Assembly: GCA_025928155.1 (NCBI GenBank) | Contig: JAICKC010000009.1 | Span: forward strand, 1-53,090 | Direction of reading: 5' to 3' | From: Candidatus Saccharimonadota bacterium | GTDB taxonomy: Bacteria; Patescibacteriota; Saccharimonadia; Saccharimonadales; UBA4665 | DNA: 53,090 bases | Notes under the pieces: model-generated | What the model was told of the DNA's origin: nothing | What the model saw: the letters and a program-made list of their open reading frames with translations, nothing else | Database searches by the model: none | Program-made: the position numbers and the translations under genes | Shown here: positions 24,995 through 33,302 of the stretch, in pieces | Numbering within the stretch: the first letter of the stretch is position 1 | Layout of the letters: each line of letters starts with the position of its first letter

Positions 24995-26410
24995 TCATGA
25001 CGCGTTTGTAGTGGGTATGGTGGGTGTGGAAACTGAGCCTGAGGTCTGGCTGGTCGCGGAAGCAGCCAAGGCATCGGGCTCGATAACGCTTGGGTTGGCA
25101 GCGGCGGCTTTTTGCTGCTCCTGCTGCTTGGCTTCAGCCTGCTGGGTGCTGAGGCGCGGCAAGTTTATGTAAAAGGTACTGCCCTTGCCCAGAACGCTCT
25201 CCACCCAGATGCGGCCGTGGTAGAGTTCAATAATCTTGCGGGTAATAAAGAGCCCCAGGCCGGTACCACCGATGGTGCGGGTGGCGCTGTTGTCTACTCG
25301 GTAGAATTTCTGGAACAGATGCGAAATGTCTTCGGCCGGAATACCATGGCCGGTGTCGCGAACGTACATTTGGGCGACGGTATCATTGCCAGTGAGGCCC
25401 AGGGTGATTTTACCCTGGTCGGTGTATTTGCAGGCGTTGTCAAAGAGGTTGGTGACGACTTCGCGCAGACGGTCAGGGTCTACCTCTACATAGTAAAGCG
25501 GCCGAACGACTTTGTCTCCACCGGTGCGGGTGCTGGCGGTGGCGTCAATGACGGCGCTATTGCCAATAATGAAATCAAGCGCCAAGTTTTTCTTTTGAGC
25601 CGTGAAGTGTAAGTCGCTCGTGAGTTGCTCCATGAACGCGCCCAGCTCCACGACTTCAGGGTGGTTGGTTAGGCGGCCGTCCTCGGCTTTGGCGCTATTG
25701 AGCAAGTCCTGGAATAGCTCGCCTAAGTGTTTGGTGGCGGCGTGGGCCTTTTGCAGGTAGTCTTTAGCGCGGTCATCGATAGTGGCGACTTTGTCATTGA
25801 GTGCTAGGCTCAGGTAGCCTTCAATGGCGGCCACGGGTGTGCGCATTTCGTGGCTGGCGGTGCTAATAAATTCGGCTCGCTGGGCTTCTTCCTTGCGCTC
25901 CTCGCTGACGTCGCGGAATACGCCAACCAAACCGGTTACCTGCTTGCCATCACCACCGTCAAGAATTGGTGAGACGCTAAAACTGGCCGCAATAGTGTTA
26001 TTGGACTTGGTAAGCAGGTTGGCATTGTTGTCGCGTACCGGTTGTCCGTTTTGGAGCGCTCGCTCTAACGGGTCCTCGCCGTCGGCGAGGTGTTCGCCCT
26101 TGTTGTTTACGAAGGTAAACACCGATTTCCAGTCGAGTCCTTCAGCGTCTTCGCGTTTCCAGCCAGTGATGCTGCTGGCACCAGGATTGAATAGCCGTAT
26201 GACACCCTGGTCATCTATGAGTACCACACCGTCCTCTATGGAACTTAAGATGATACTGTTTTTGGCCTGTTCGTCGCGAAGGGAACTAGCGAGCTTGGAA
26301 GTGCTGCTGATTGGCCTTTTCTTGGGCTTGCGTTTGACGAACAGCCAAATAGCACTGCCAGCCATCGCGGCAACCAACACTCCCCCACCGATGATGATGT
26401 AATTCTGCAT
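24995..26410 (-). CDS. PAS-containing sensor histidine kinase
   Basis: 471 aa. One N-terminal transmembrane helix (~5-26) with no extracellular loop, a PAS domain (~50-170, LSSIEDGVVLIDDQG), HisKA with the phospho-accepting His 187 in STASHEMRTP, and an HATPase with N-box NLFDNACKYTD, G1 DTGHGIP and G2 GGTGLGLFI. An Ala/Gln/Ser-rich tail of ~60 residues follows. The lack of an exposed sensor suggests it reads an internal or membrane cue through PAS. It is transcribed just before the response regulator. Confidence 0.93.
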   Translation of the reverse strand: MQNYIIIGGGVLVAAMAGSAIWLFVKRKPKKRPISSTSKLASSLRDEQAKNSIILSSIEDGVVLIDDQGVIRLFNPGASSITGWKREDAEGLDWKSVFTFVNNKGEHLADGEDPLERALQNGQPVRDNNANLLTKSNNTIAASFSVSPILDGGDGKQVTGLVGVFRDVSEERKEEAQRAEFISTASHEMRTPVAAIEGYLSLALNDKVATIDDRAKDYLQKAHAATKHLGELFQDLLNSAKAEDGRLTNHPEVVELGAFMEQLTSDLHFTAQKKNLALDFIIGNSAVIDATASTRTGGDKVVRPLYYVEVDPDRLREVVTNLFDNACKYTDQGKITLGLTGNDTVAQMYVRDTGHGIPAEDISHLFQKFYRVDNSATRTIGGTGLGLFITRKIIELYHGRIWVESVLGKGSTFYINLPRLSTQQAEAKQQEQQKAAAANPSVIEPDALAASATSQTSGSVSTPTIPTTNAS

Positions 26411-26617
26411 ACGTTCCAGAGCTTATGGTTATTATCTGGGTTTGGGGGTGGTTTTGCAATGCTTGAGGTTGGCTGAGGTGGGTGCAGTGGACTGCCTGGC
26501 TATGCAAAGCGTAACAGATGTGGTACGATAACCTCTGTCAAATTTCTGATGGTACAAAAGGTTATCGAAGAATTTGGCCCCACGATTGTATATACAGTCG
26601 CTGGCCCGAATGCTCAA

Positions 26618-26649
26618 AAGAAGATTTTGTGCTTGCACAAAATCTTCTT
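26618..26649. repeat. 15-bp perfect inverted repeat before tRNA-Glu
   Basis: AAGAAGATTTTGTGC (26618-26632) and its complement (26635-26649), 2-nt loop. On the minus strand it is followed by CTTTTGAG, so it may terminate the recombinase transcript; on the plus strand it sits 7 bp before the tRNA. AGAAGATTT recurs just after the tRNA (26738-26746). Confidence 0.6.
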
Positions 26650-26656
26650 CCGCTTC

Positions 26657-26733
26657 GGCCCCGTCGTCTAGTGGTCCAGGACGTCAGGTTCTCATCCTGA
26701 AGATCAGGGGTTCGACTCCCCTCGGGGTCACCA
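26657..26733 (+). tRNA. tRNA-Glu(CUC), CCA encoded
   Basis: Seven-base acceptor stem GGCCCCG with CGGGGTC (one G-U), D-arm GTCTAGTGGTCCAGGAC, anticodon stem TCAGG/CCTGA with loop TTCTCAT (anticodon CTC), and T-arm AGGGG-TTCGACT-CCCCT. The CCA is encoded. The 3' ~50 bp overlap, on the opposite strand, the end of a serine recombinase gene, marking it as the integration site of the adjacent element. Confidence 0.97.
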
Positions 26734-28408
26734 ACTCAGAAGATTTGAAACTTTTTAGTTTGAAGAGCTCATTCACCCCTGTCAATTGGCAGGGGTTTTG
26801 AGTTCCATACTTTATTTCATCGTAGGTTGGGGCTTTGTTAAAAAGTAGGCCAAAATACTCGGCTTTTGCGACCGGATTACTCTGTTGGAGCAGTAATTCT
26901 TCCAGGTGTTCCATAAAGTATTTGACGTTACCCATTATGGTGCGAATATTAAGGGGTTCGTCCTGAGCCTTGTTTCCTTTTTCAGTGCGTAATACTGAGA
27001 TTTGTGCGTCGATCTTCACGAGCTCGTCCTCCATTGATTTAATTGCTATCTCTGAACTGAGAATCTTAATCTTATTAATAATGCCTTCAGCCTGCTTCTG
27101 AAGCTCTTTAATGCGTCCATCGTAGTCTACTCGTTTACTTTGTTCCTCCTCCTGCCTTTTATCCCATTCATCTATGACCGCTTTGGTCACGGCTTCAATA
27201 TATTCAGGCGTCAATTTGATGTTCTTAACGAACGCCTTAACAGTGTCCTCAAACTCTTGCTTAGGCACGCGGAAGTAGTGCCCACGCTTATTGCAATGGT
27301 AAGCGGGGTAATATTTGCCCATCTTGCCTTTCGAGGCACTACCGAGCAGCGAGTGCTCGCAGTCCGGGCAGGCAATGACTTTACGGTAGGCAAACTCAGC
27401 AACTTTTGTGCCGCGCTTATTCAAATAGCGCTCGACTGGCTGCCGTTTGAGCAACTTGATCTCTGCACCATCTTCAACGATGGTCCACTTGCCTTTGTTA
27501 GCCTTATTGAATAGCTCGATACTCACTAAACCTTTGAACTGAGCGCGTATAGGTATATCGTTCGTCCATTTCTCGCAGATAATGCCAGCGTAGATCGGCT
27601 TTCTGACGTATTCGGCTACATCCTTGGCTGTTAGCGGCCTGCCGCCGCGCTCGCCGATAAACTTACTACGGTCGTATTTGTCCCTCAGGATAAATGTTCG
27701 ACTTTTGAAGCCCTGCTCTGTTAGCTCGTCGGCAATCTGCTTGTCGCTGTATAGGCCTGTGGCCCGGAGCTCAAACACCTTGCGCATGAATTTTGCTTCT
27801 TTGCTATATGGGGCTAGGATGGTACGCTTGCCGTTCGACGTATCGACTTTTCGACTGAGGTAGCCAAATGGCGGCTGGCGCATCCAGTAACCCATTTGGG
27901 TATAGCGAATTTCGGCACCAACCATACGGGTCATAATGTCTCGCAGCTCATCTTTCGCCCGCTCAGCCTCTAAGATTTCGGTTTTCTTACTTGGCGAGAA
28001 CTCGCTCCATTTATATTTAAAGCCGAGATGATCCAAGGTATTAACCTTCTCACTGCTGATGACTCCGTAAGTGTCGATCAGCGTGACGCCGCAGCTATCG
28101 AGTTGCTCCTTGAGGTCTTCGTACATTCGTGAGCCGCCACGGGTAAAGCGGTCGATGGATTTTATAATAAAGAACTTGATGTTGTTCTTCGGGTCTTTGC
28201 AGTAATCTATGGCTCGCTGCATTGGCTGCTGCGCTTTGGACCCCGACTCCAGAAATTCGAAGCGTTCCTTGATGTGTATGCTTCGTGCCAATGCAAACCG
28301 TTCGATCTTGTCTAGCTGGTCCTCCGGTGAATCGCCATCACGGCCTTGTTTTTCCGTCGATACACGAACGGCTGCAACCGCGAATACAGAAGAGGATAGA
28401 TCATGCAT
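26684..28408 (-). CDS. large serine recombinase (integrase)
   Basis: 574 aa. The N-terminal resolvase domain has the catalytic Ser at ~17 in AVRVSTEKQGRDG, plus KSIDRFTRG; it is followed by a recombinase domain (GYWMRQPPFGYL), a zinc-ribbon (CPDCEHSL ... CNKRGHYF) and a coiled coil (~420-490). It inserts or excises DNA by double-strand cleavage at short att sites. The last ~16 residues (TPRGVEPLIFRMRT) are encoded by the antisense of tRNA-Glu, so the reading frame runs into the presumed attachment site. ATG 28408 is chosen because the upstream gene stops at 28401, giving an 8-nt coupling overlap. Confidence 0.93.
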   Translation of the reverse strand: MHDLSSSVFAVAAVRVSTEKQGRDGDSPEDQLDKIERFALARSIHIKERFEFLESGSKAQQPMQRAIDYCKDPKNNIKFFIIKSIDRFTRGGSRMYEDLKEQLDSCGVTLIDTYGVISSEKVNTLDHLGFKYKWSEFSPSKKTEILEAERAKDELRDIMTRMVGAEIRYTQMGYWMRQPPFGYLSRKVDTSNGKRTILAPYSKEAKFMRKVFELRATGLYSDKQIADELTEQGFKSRTFILRDKYDRSKFIGERGGRPLTAKDVAEYVRKPIYAGIICEKWTNDIPIRAQFKGLVSIELFNKANKGKWTIVEDGAEIKLLKRQPVERYLNKRGTKVAEFAYRKVIACPDCEHSLLGSASKGKMGKYYPAYHCNKRGHYFRVPKQEFEDTVKAFVKNIKLTPEYIEAVTKAVIDEWDKRQEEEQSKRVDYDGRIKELQKQAEGIINKIKILSSEIAIKSMEDELVKIDAQISVLRTEKGNKAQDEPLNIRTIMGNVKYFMEHLEELLLQQSNPVAKAEYFGLLFNKAPTYDEIKYGTQNPCQLTGVNELFKLKSFKSSELVTPRGVEPLIFRMRT

Positions 28409-28568
28409 CGCTAAACTCTCTGGCAATTACGGACTCGGCCCGTTTCCGTGTCTCAAGTGTATCTACGACGAGGTTCGCAATCAACCGAATACGTTCTTCG
28501 AGCGTGAGATCCAGTGTCGCTGCTGTTATAGGCGACTGTTTATTCTTGCTGCCTTTCGTTCTTGCCAT
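28401..28568 (-). CDS. 55-aa basic protein upstream of the integrase
   Basis: Starts MARTKGSKNKQSPITAATLD and continues with a helical segment LTLEERIRLIANLVVDTLE. Its N-terminus (R-T-K-G-S-K-N-K) resembles small DNA-associated proteins found before serine recombinases. GAGAGG lies 9-14 nt before ATG 28568. It overlaps the recombinase start by 8 nt, so the two are cotranslated. It may be a directionality or accessory factor; this is inferred from position only. Confidence 0.65.
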   Translation of the reverse strand: MARTKGSKNKQSPITAATLDLTLEERIRLIANLVVDTLETRKRAESVIAREFSDA

Positions 28569-28595
28569 TGCATACCCTCTCTGCAATACTGTTAG

Positions 28596-28635
28596 CTATC
28601 TCAATGGAGATAGTATACTATACCAGCTGAGATAG
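28596..28635. promoter_or_regulatory. operator-like CTATCTC repeats in a divergent spacer
   Basis: CTATCTC (28596-28602) and inverted GAGATAG (28607-28613) form a palindrome with a 4-bp loop; a second GAGATAG is at 28629-28635. They lie between the minus-strand integrase operon and the plus-strand gene at 28746, where a shared repressor would bind. Confidence 0.55.
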
Positions 28636-28745
28636 TTCCAATAGATAAAGTGTTTCCCCGTAAGAAATACTAAGGGACAACTTCCAACCTGTTATAGTAT
28701 CACTCACTAGTCTCTTTATTCACTAACGTAATAACCACCAAGGCT

Positions 28746-29522
28746 ATGCCTGACATATCTACAGCCACTCAATCATTACATCGTAAAGCCTTAAACAAAG
28801 ACCAGCTCTATGTACTCTATGCTCTATATAAATTCAGATTCGGAACAACAGACTTATTAAAAACTACACAAAGCAAAAACATAACTAGACAATACATGAA
28901 TAAGAGATTACACATACTATGTGAACATGAATATGTAGGAAGAAGATATGACAGTAGCTATAGGTTGCAAGCTCAGTTCGCACAGTATTACCTACTGCCA
29001 AAGGGCATTGAAGTCCTAAAACAGAAACCGGAGCACTTTAACAAACAGATACTCAGGAATATAAAGCGCGATATAAATGCCAGTGATCGCTTTGCGCGAC
29101 ATAGTATCAATGTCTTTGCCGTGTACACTAAGCTCAAACAACTGTATGGGGAGGTGTCAGGCGATAGCTTCCACTTCTACACGAGGAGCTATATGACTGG
29201 TGATAAGGCCGAGGGCTTCCCGAAGCCACTACCGGATGTTTTCGCATCGTTCAGAAGACCCTCGGATCACAGGCTTAAGCACTACCTCGTCGAGTGCTTT
29301 GACGATACGATGCCGCAGTCGGTTATGAAAAAACGAATCGAACAACTGGTGGATCATGCGGATAGCGAGGAATGGGCATTAACCAAAGAGTATCCAAACA
29401 TTCTGCTTGTTTGTGAGACGGAGAGATTACAAAAACTAGCGAAGAAGTGGGCCGATACTGCGTTAGAGCAAGGCTGGTCAAATAACTTGATAATTGAAGC
29501 TAAGACACTGAATAATTTGTAG
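28746..29522 (+). CDS. replication-relaxation-family (MobC-like) protein
   Basis: 258 aa. The N-terminus (residues 14-75) is a winged-helix: LNKDQLYVLYALYKFRFGTT, then DLLKTTQSKNITRQYMNKRL and YVGRRYD. The middle part has FARHSINVFAVYTKLKQ and LPDVFASFRR, and the C-terminus HYLVECFDDTMPQSVMKKRI, the plan of Replic_Relax proteins. These occur on plasmids and conjugative elements, probably acting at DNA processing or replication. Its direction is away from the integrase. The first 75 codons are A-rich. Confidence 0.65.
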   Translation: MPDISTATQSLHRKALNKDQLYVLYALYKFRFGTTDLLKTTQSKNITRQYMNKRLHILCEHEYVGRRYDSSYRLQAQFAQYYLLPKGIEVLKQKPEHFNKQILRNIKRDINASDRFARHSINVFAVYTKLKQLYGEVSGDSFHFYTRSYMTGDKAEGFPKPLPDVFASFRRPSDHRLKHYLVECFDDTMPQSVMKKRIEQLVDHADSEEWALTKEYPNILLVCETERLQKLAKKWADTALEQGWSNNLIIEAKTLNNL

Positions 29523-29613
29523 CCTTATGTCGGAACTTTCGCTGCTTGCAGTGGAAGTTGGGCGCTTTACGAAGAAAAGTGCCTTTGTCCCCTTGCTACG
29601 GTATTATTAACCT

Positions 29614-30387
29614 ATGCCCGAAGAATCTCTAACAACCAACCCAAGCCACCAGATAGTTCGCATTGACAATGACGTTCATCGCCCCACCGAGTTCTGGACA
29701 CCTGCCGTCCACGATCTCCTGAAATATTTAGAATCGGTCGACTTCCCCTATGCTCCACGCGTTCTCGGTTTTGATGCAGAAGGCCGCGAGACACTAAGCT
29801 ACGTCGATGGTGAGTCCGGCAAGGAAGGCTGGTACAAAATCCTTGATGACGACGGCTTACGCAAATTCGCCAAACTTTTGCGTTCATACCACGACGTCGT
29901 CGCCAGCTACCGACCGCCGGAAGGCCTAGAATGGTCGAACGGCGCAAGAGGCTTAGCTCCGGGCGAGATTATCTGTCACGGAGATTTCGGGCCATGGAAT
30001 ATTGTATGGAGTGGCGACGAACCTGCCGGTATTGTGGATTGGGATATGGCGCACCCAGCCAAACCAGAATATGACATCCTCTACGCGTTAGAATATGCAG
30101 CGCCGTTTCGGGATGACAAGACCACACTAGCAGATCACCACTTCTCAGAAGTACCGGACAGGAAGCATCGGATTAAGGTTTTTCTGGAAGCCTATGGACA
30201 TACACACATCGAGAATGTTGCAAACGAAGTAGCCGAGATGCAGCGGCAGACCGGACAACATGAAGCATACCTTGCCAAGCGCGGTATACAGCCACAGGCG
30301 GAGTGGGTGGCTAGTGGTGATCTGGAGGAGGTGGAGAAACGGGCGCGATGGAGTGAGGAGCACGCGGAGTTATTCTTAGGATCCTAG
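29614..30387 (+). CDS. APH/choline-kinase-like phosphotransferase
   Basis: 257 aa. The kinase core motifs ICHGDFGPWNIVW (catalytic Brenner loop H-G-D-x5-N) and GIVDWDMAHP (metal-binding D-W-D) are clear. N-terminal lobe elements are weaker. Related enzymes phosphorylate aminoglycosides, choline or other small alcohols; no substrate can be assigned. TATTAT (29602-29607) lies 6 nt before the ATG, so the mRNA is probably leaderless. The 3' end overlaps the convergent proC by 12 bp. Confidence 0.85.
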   Translation: MPEESLTTNPSHQIVRIDNDVHRPTEFWTPAVHDLLKYLESVDFPYAPRVLGFDAEGRETLSYVDGESGKEGWYKILDDDGLRKFAKLLRSYHDVVASYRPPEGLEWSNGARGLAPGEIICHGDFGPWNIVWSGDEPAGIVDWDMAHPAKPEYDILYALEYAAPFRDDKTTLADHHFSEVPDRKHRIKVFLEAYGHTHIENVANEVAEMQRQTGQHEAYLAKRGIQPQAEWVASGDLEEVEKRARWSEEHAELFLGS

Positions 30388-31098
30388 CTCTCTCGACCTC
30401 TCCGCAGCGGCTGCAACTACTTCGTTTACCATCTGACCAAAACCGTATACTTCAAGCACTCTTAGCCCAGCCTCCGTTGTGCCACCTTTTGAAGCAACTT
30501 GCCGCACCTGCTCCTGCGGGTCAGCATCTCCTAGTAGTGCGGCCGCTCCTCGAATCATGCTTTGGATCATCGCTCGTGCTTGCGCTTTATCCAGCCCCTG
30601 AGACACTGCCGCTTGTTCTAACTGATGTGCCAGCTCAAAGACATATGCTGGCCCTGAACCGGCCACAGCAGTAAATGTATCAAAGTGTTTCTCACTTTCT
30701 AACCGTACCGCCGTTCCCCAGGCGCGTAAAATGCCTTCAGTTGAGGGATTGATACTTTCTGCCTCCGCCGTATACCATGCCGTTGTGCTTTGGCCTATCT
30801 TTAGCGCCAGATTCGGCATAGTTCGTACAATCCGGTCAGTTCCCAAGCTCTCAGTCAAAGCGCATATGCTAATACCAGCCATGATAGAGACGATGGTTTG
30901 CCTATCGACATGAGGTCGCAATTCTTCGGCAAGCACCATGAATGACTGCGGCTTGACGGCAACAATCGCTATGTCGCTGCCTTCCACAGCAGCAAGATGG
31001 TCCTGCCGGCCAAAACCACGCACAGCATACTCATCTTGTAGTAAGTCGCAAATAGCAGAACCCATAGTACCGACGCCAATAACAGCAATCTCTTTCAT
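30376..31098 (-). CDS. proC: pyrroline-5-carboxylate reductase
   Basis: 240 aa. The Rossmann start IGVGTMGSAICDLL is at residues 6-19 (NADPH binding), VAVKP in the middle, IVSIMAGISI and IVRTMPNLALKIGQS follow, and the C-terminal helical domain carries SGPAYVFELAH and SKGGTTEAGLRVLE. It makes proline from pyrroline-5-carboxylate. It is slightly shorter than the usual ~265 aa. The start overlaps the proB stop as ATGA, so translation is coupled. proA is not in the window. Confidence 0.93.
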   Translation of the reverse strand: MKEIAVIGVGTMGSAICDLLQDEYAVRGFGRQDHLAAVEGSDIAIVAVKPQSFMVLAEELRPHVDRQTIVSIMAGISICALTESLGTDRIVRTMPNLALKIGQSTTAWYTAEAESINPSTEGILRAWGTAVRLESEKHFDTFTAVAGSGPAYVFELAHQLEQAAVSQGLDKAQARAMIQSMIRGAAALLGDADPQEQVRQVASKGGTTEAGLRVLEVYGFGQMVNEVVAAAAERSRELGS

Positions 31099-31781
31099 CG
31101 CGACATCTCCAAGTTACTCACAAAGGTTGTACCGACAGTACCCCCTATAAGATCGCCAATGTCTGAACCCCAGTGACCATAGTGGCAAGATATGCCACTT
31201 AGCGCAGCTTGCCGTGCGACCGCGAACTTTTCGCTCATGCCACCTGTTCCGCTTAGAGAAGTACCGTAGTCATACGTTTCAGCATCGCCTATGTCAGCCT
31301 GAGACAGTACAGACTCATCGTCGTGCATATCACGGAGCACACCTCTCTTATCGCCAAGCAAAACTAAGTGCTGTAAGCCCAGTGCCTTGGCGACAGCCAG
31401 AGCCACCTGATCGTTATTGCCAACTTCAGGATTGCCCCACTCGCCGTTGATAAGGGGGATGCGGCCTGCATCTTGCTCGTGCTGCATAGCAGCTACCATT
31501 TCGGCCGATAGCACCAGGCTGCTCAGTAAGTAGAGGCTCCCAGCTTGCTCACCAAGCTGCTCATGCCAGGCGTCCATAACGAGGCGACCGCCTGTCATAT
31601 ACGCTGCTTCATCTAGACCTCTGCCCGCAGCGGCAAAGCCGGATGTCGATATGGCCGTTCGCCCACCACGTTCGACAATATGTGTGGCCTGCTGGCCAAC
31701 ATATGCAAAGGCGGCGTGGTTAATCTCACCACCCTCTCTCACAAGGGAGTTTGAACCCGCCTTAATTTTTACCTTTCTCAT
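31095..31781 (-). CDS. proB: glutamate 5-kinase-like amino-acid kinase (ProB)
   Basis: 228 aa of the amino-acid-kinase fold without a PUA domain (full ProB is ~260-370). Signatures: KAGSNSL near the N-terminus (family K-x-G-S), STSGFAAAGRG, IPLINGEWGNPEVGNNDQVALAVA, LLGDKRGVL, and SGTGGMSEKFAVARQA, all as in glutamate 5-kinases. It would make glutamyl 5-phosphate. ATG 31781 is supported by AAGGA 8-12 nt upstream. It overlaps proC. A proline-codon leader with terminator precedes it, which supports a role in proline supply. Confidence 0.8.
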   Translation of the reverse strand: MRKVKIKAGSNSLVREGGEINHAAFAYVGQQATHIVERGGRTAISTSGFAAAGRGLDEAAYMTGGRLVMDAWHEQLGEQAGSLYLLSSLVLSAEMVAAMQHEQDAGRIPLINGEWGNPEVGNNDQVALAVAKALGLQHLVLLGDKRGVLRDMHDDESVLSQADIGDAETYDYGTSLSGTGGMSEKFAVARQAALSGISCHYGHWGSDIGDLIGGTVGTTFVSNLEMSR

Positions 31782-31821
31782 ACTAAAATCCTTGAACCGC
31801 AACAGAACAGAGTGATGGGCA

Positions 31822-31850
31822 TAAAAATAGCCCCTTGGTCGGGGCTTATT
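31822..31850 (-). terminator. attenuator terminator of proB-proC
   Basis: On the minus strand, AGCCCC (31846-31841) pairs with GGGGCT (31834-31829) around a 6-nt loop and is followed by ATTTTTAT. It lies ~40 bp before the proB start, inside the leader, so it must be conditional. Its 5' arm is also complementary to 31890-31896. Confidence 0.8.
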
Positions 31851-31889
31851 CTATTGCTGATTGGTTAGATTGTAGAGAAAAGTGAAGTA

Positions 31890-31896
31890 CCCCGAC
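31890..31896 (-). promoter_or_regulatory. antiterminator segment of the pro attenuator
   Basis: In the minus-strand RNA this reads GUCGGGG and is a perfect complement of CCCCGAC at 31844-31838, which includes four bases of the terminator's 5' arm. Pairing would preclude the terminator. It starts 2 nt after the leader-peptide stop codon, so a ribosome reaching the stop would cover it. Confidence 0.7.
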
Positions 31897-31898
31897 TG

Positions 31899-31955
31899 CT
31901 ATATTGGCAGCGGGCGCGGGAAACTAAATGTGATATTTAGCTGTGTTTGACACAT
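31899..31955 (-). CDS. proline-rich leader peptide of proB-proC
   Basis: 18 codons: MCQTQLNITFSFPRPLPI then TAG (31901-31899). Three of the last six codons are proline (CCG, CCG, CCA). The ATG is about 10 nt after the -10 box, so the mRNA would be almost leaderless. Placement between promoter and antiterminator is that of amino-acid attenuator leaders. No SD is visible. Confidence 0.7.
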   Translation of the reverse strand: MCQTQLNITFSFPRPLPI

Positions 31956-31965
31956 GACAAGGAAT

Positions 31966-31994
31966 ATTTTAGTAACATTCTTTAGAGTTGTCAA
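31966..31994 (-). promoter_or_regulatory. promoter of the proline leader-proB-proC unit
   Basis: Read on the minus strand: TTGACA (31994-31989), 17-bp spacer, TAAAAT (31971-31966). Confidence 0.85.
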
Positions 31995-32123
31995 CCCTAC
32001 CAGCCCAAATCTATCGAAATCGGTCGATAAGTAAGCGCTCGAACCTAATTCTCGAGCCCTCATCTTGACTACATGATATAACAGTAGATGGATGTCAGGT
32101 AAAGTAACGATGGAGGAAGCGGC

Positions 32124-32711
32124 GTGGTTATCAAAAGTATCATCGACAAACTAAGCCTCAACTGGAGCAAGTCGGCCGCCGGCAATATGACTAATTCCAA
32201 GATGGTACACAAGCAAAAGGCAAAGCCCAAAGCGCCGGCTATAGTTGCGGGCGGCAGTATAAGCGCTGGCCGCGACATCATTGTCGGAAACCAAACGATA
32301 CACCATCACGCCACATCTGCACCGAAGAACGATTCACAGATAGCCCGTGAGCTCATCAACTTCTTAGACAATAAACGAGTACTTACCGACCGTTTCGAGT
32401 GGGAGAATCCCCAGGACTGCATATATTCGGTCTCTGACATTCGTAGTCGTCTATCCGAATTCCTAGAAAAACAGCCGCTCGGCAAGATCCTAGAAGCTGA
32501 CCTAAAGCAGATGCAAGAGGCTTGCAAGAAGTTCCTTACTGCCACTCAAGCGCTCGAAACTCCCCGACACCATATATACGGCTCAGATATGCGTCAGATA
32601 CTGGATAGTTTTCGGCACGAGTTTGCTGTCCCAGCAAAAAACGTCGTTACGCGCTATCGCCTTTCTGCAAGCAACGATTTCAAGAAGATGTTACTAGGAG
32701 GACATAATTAG
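32124..32711 (+). CDS. hypothetical protein with SISAGRDI-type motif
   Basis: 195 aa. A basic N-terminus is followed by AGGSISAGRDIIVGNQTI (residues ~38-55), a short beta-repeat motif that recurs in bacterial proteins of unknown or defence-associated function. From ~70 on it is helical and charged. The start is GTG 32124 with GGAGG upstream (an overlapping ATG frame at 32110 is not this protein). It is followed 5 nt later by another unknown gene, so they form a unit. No function is assigned. Confidence 0.6.
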   Translation: MVIKSIIDKLSLNWSKSAAGNMTNSKMVHKQKAKPKAPAIVAGGSISAGRDIIVGNQTIHHHATSAPKNDSQIARELINFLDNKRVLTDRFEWENPQDCIYSVSDIRSRLSEFLEKQPLGKILEADLKQMQEACKKFLTATQALETPRHHIYGSDMRQILDSFRHEFAVPAKNVVTRYRLSASNDFKKMLLGGHN

Positions 32712-32716
32712 CGCTT

Positions 32717-33292
32717 ATGGGAAGATTTTACGAAACAACTTTTTATGATCACGGTCAGATGTTTATCGGCTGGCAACTTTTGGCCAGTCCAGCAAACATC
32801 GCTGATACACAAATTGACTATGCACCGTTATTAGATGGTTTAGAGGGACGGCTGATAGATAAGGAGGACCGACGCGTACTTTTCCTTACTCTTGCCCTCA
32901 TTGGTGACCCTACTACCAAATGGGGTCGCGAAGCTCTTTCGTCCACCTCACTGGATTCGGTCATTTCTGAATTGCCGCTTGGTTACATTGAGAAGGTGCT
33001 TGATGCGCCTTACTTTGCCGCTGAGACATCACCACTGAAGGCGCGCTCCATCTTACAAATCGTCGGGCTTGCCGAGTCGATTCACTTAGTCATGATAGGC
33101 CACGATCCTAAGCTTGTACTTATGGGCGACGGACTAGGTGTGGTAGTTATTAGGTCGCTCACTGCGGTCGGCGGTCCTATATGGGATGGTGCACGTGAGG
33201 AGCTAAAGGAGTTCGGCCGTGATATAGCAGCCGAGCAGCTAGATTTGATTAGACGCCGGCTTGGTATTAAAAAACGCGGTAGGAAACGCTAA
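32717..33292 (+). CDS. hypothetical protein
   Basis: 191 aa, unrecognised. It begins MGRFYETTFYDHGQMFIGWQ, is mixed alpha/beta, and ends with a basic tail (LGIKKRGRKR) that could bind nucleic acid. No membrane segment. AGGAGG lies 14-19 nt before ATG 32717. It is tightly spaced after the SISAGRDI gene. Confidence 0.6.
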   Translation: MGRFYETTFYDHGQMFIGWQLLASPANIADTQIDYAPLLDGLEGRLIDKEDRRVLFLTLALIGDPTTKWGREALSSTSLDSVISELPLGYIEKVLDAPYFAAETSPLKARSILQIVGLAESIHLVMIGHDPKLVLMGDGLGVVVIRSLTAVGGPIWDGAREELKEFGRDIAAEQLDLIRRRLGIKKRGRKR

Positions 33293-33302
33293 TACGGCAA
33301 GG

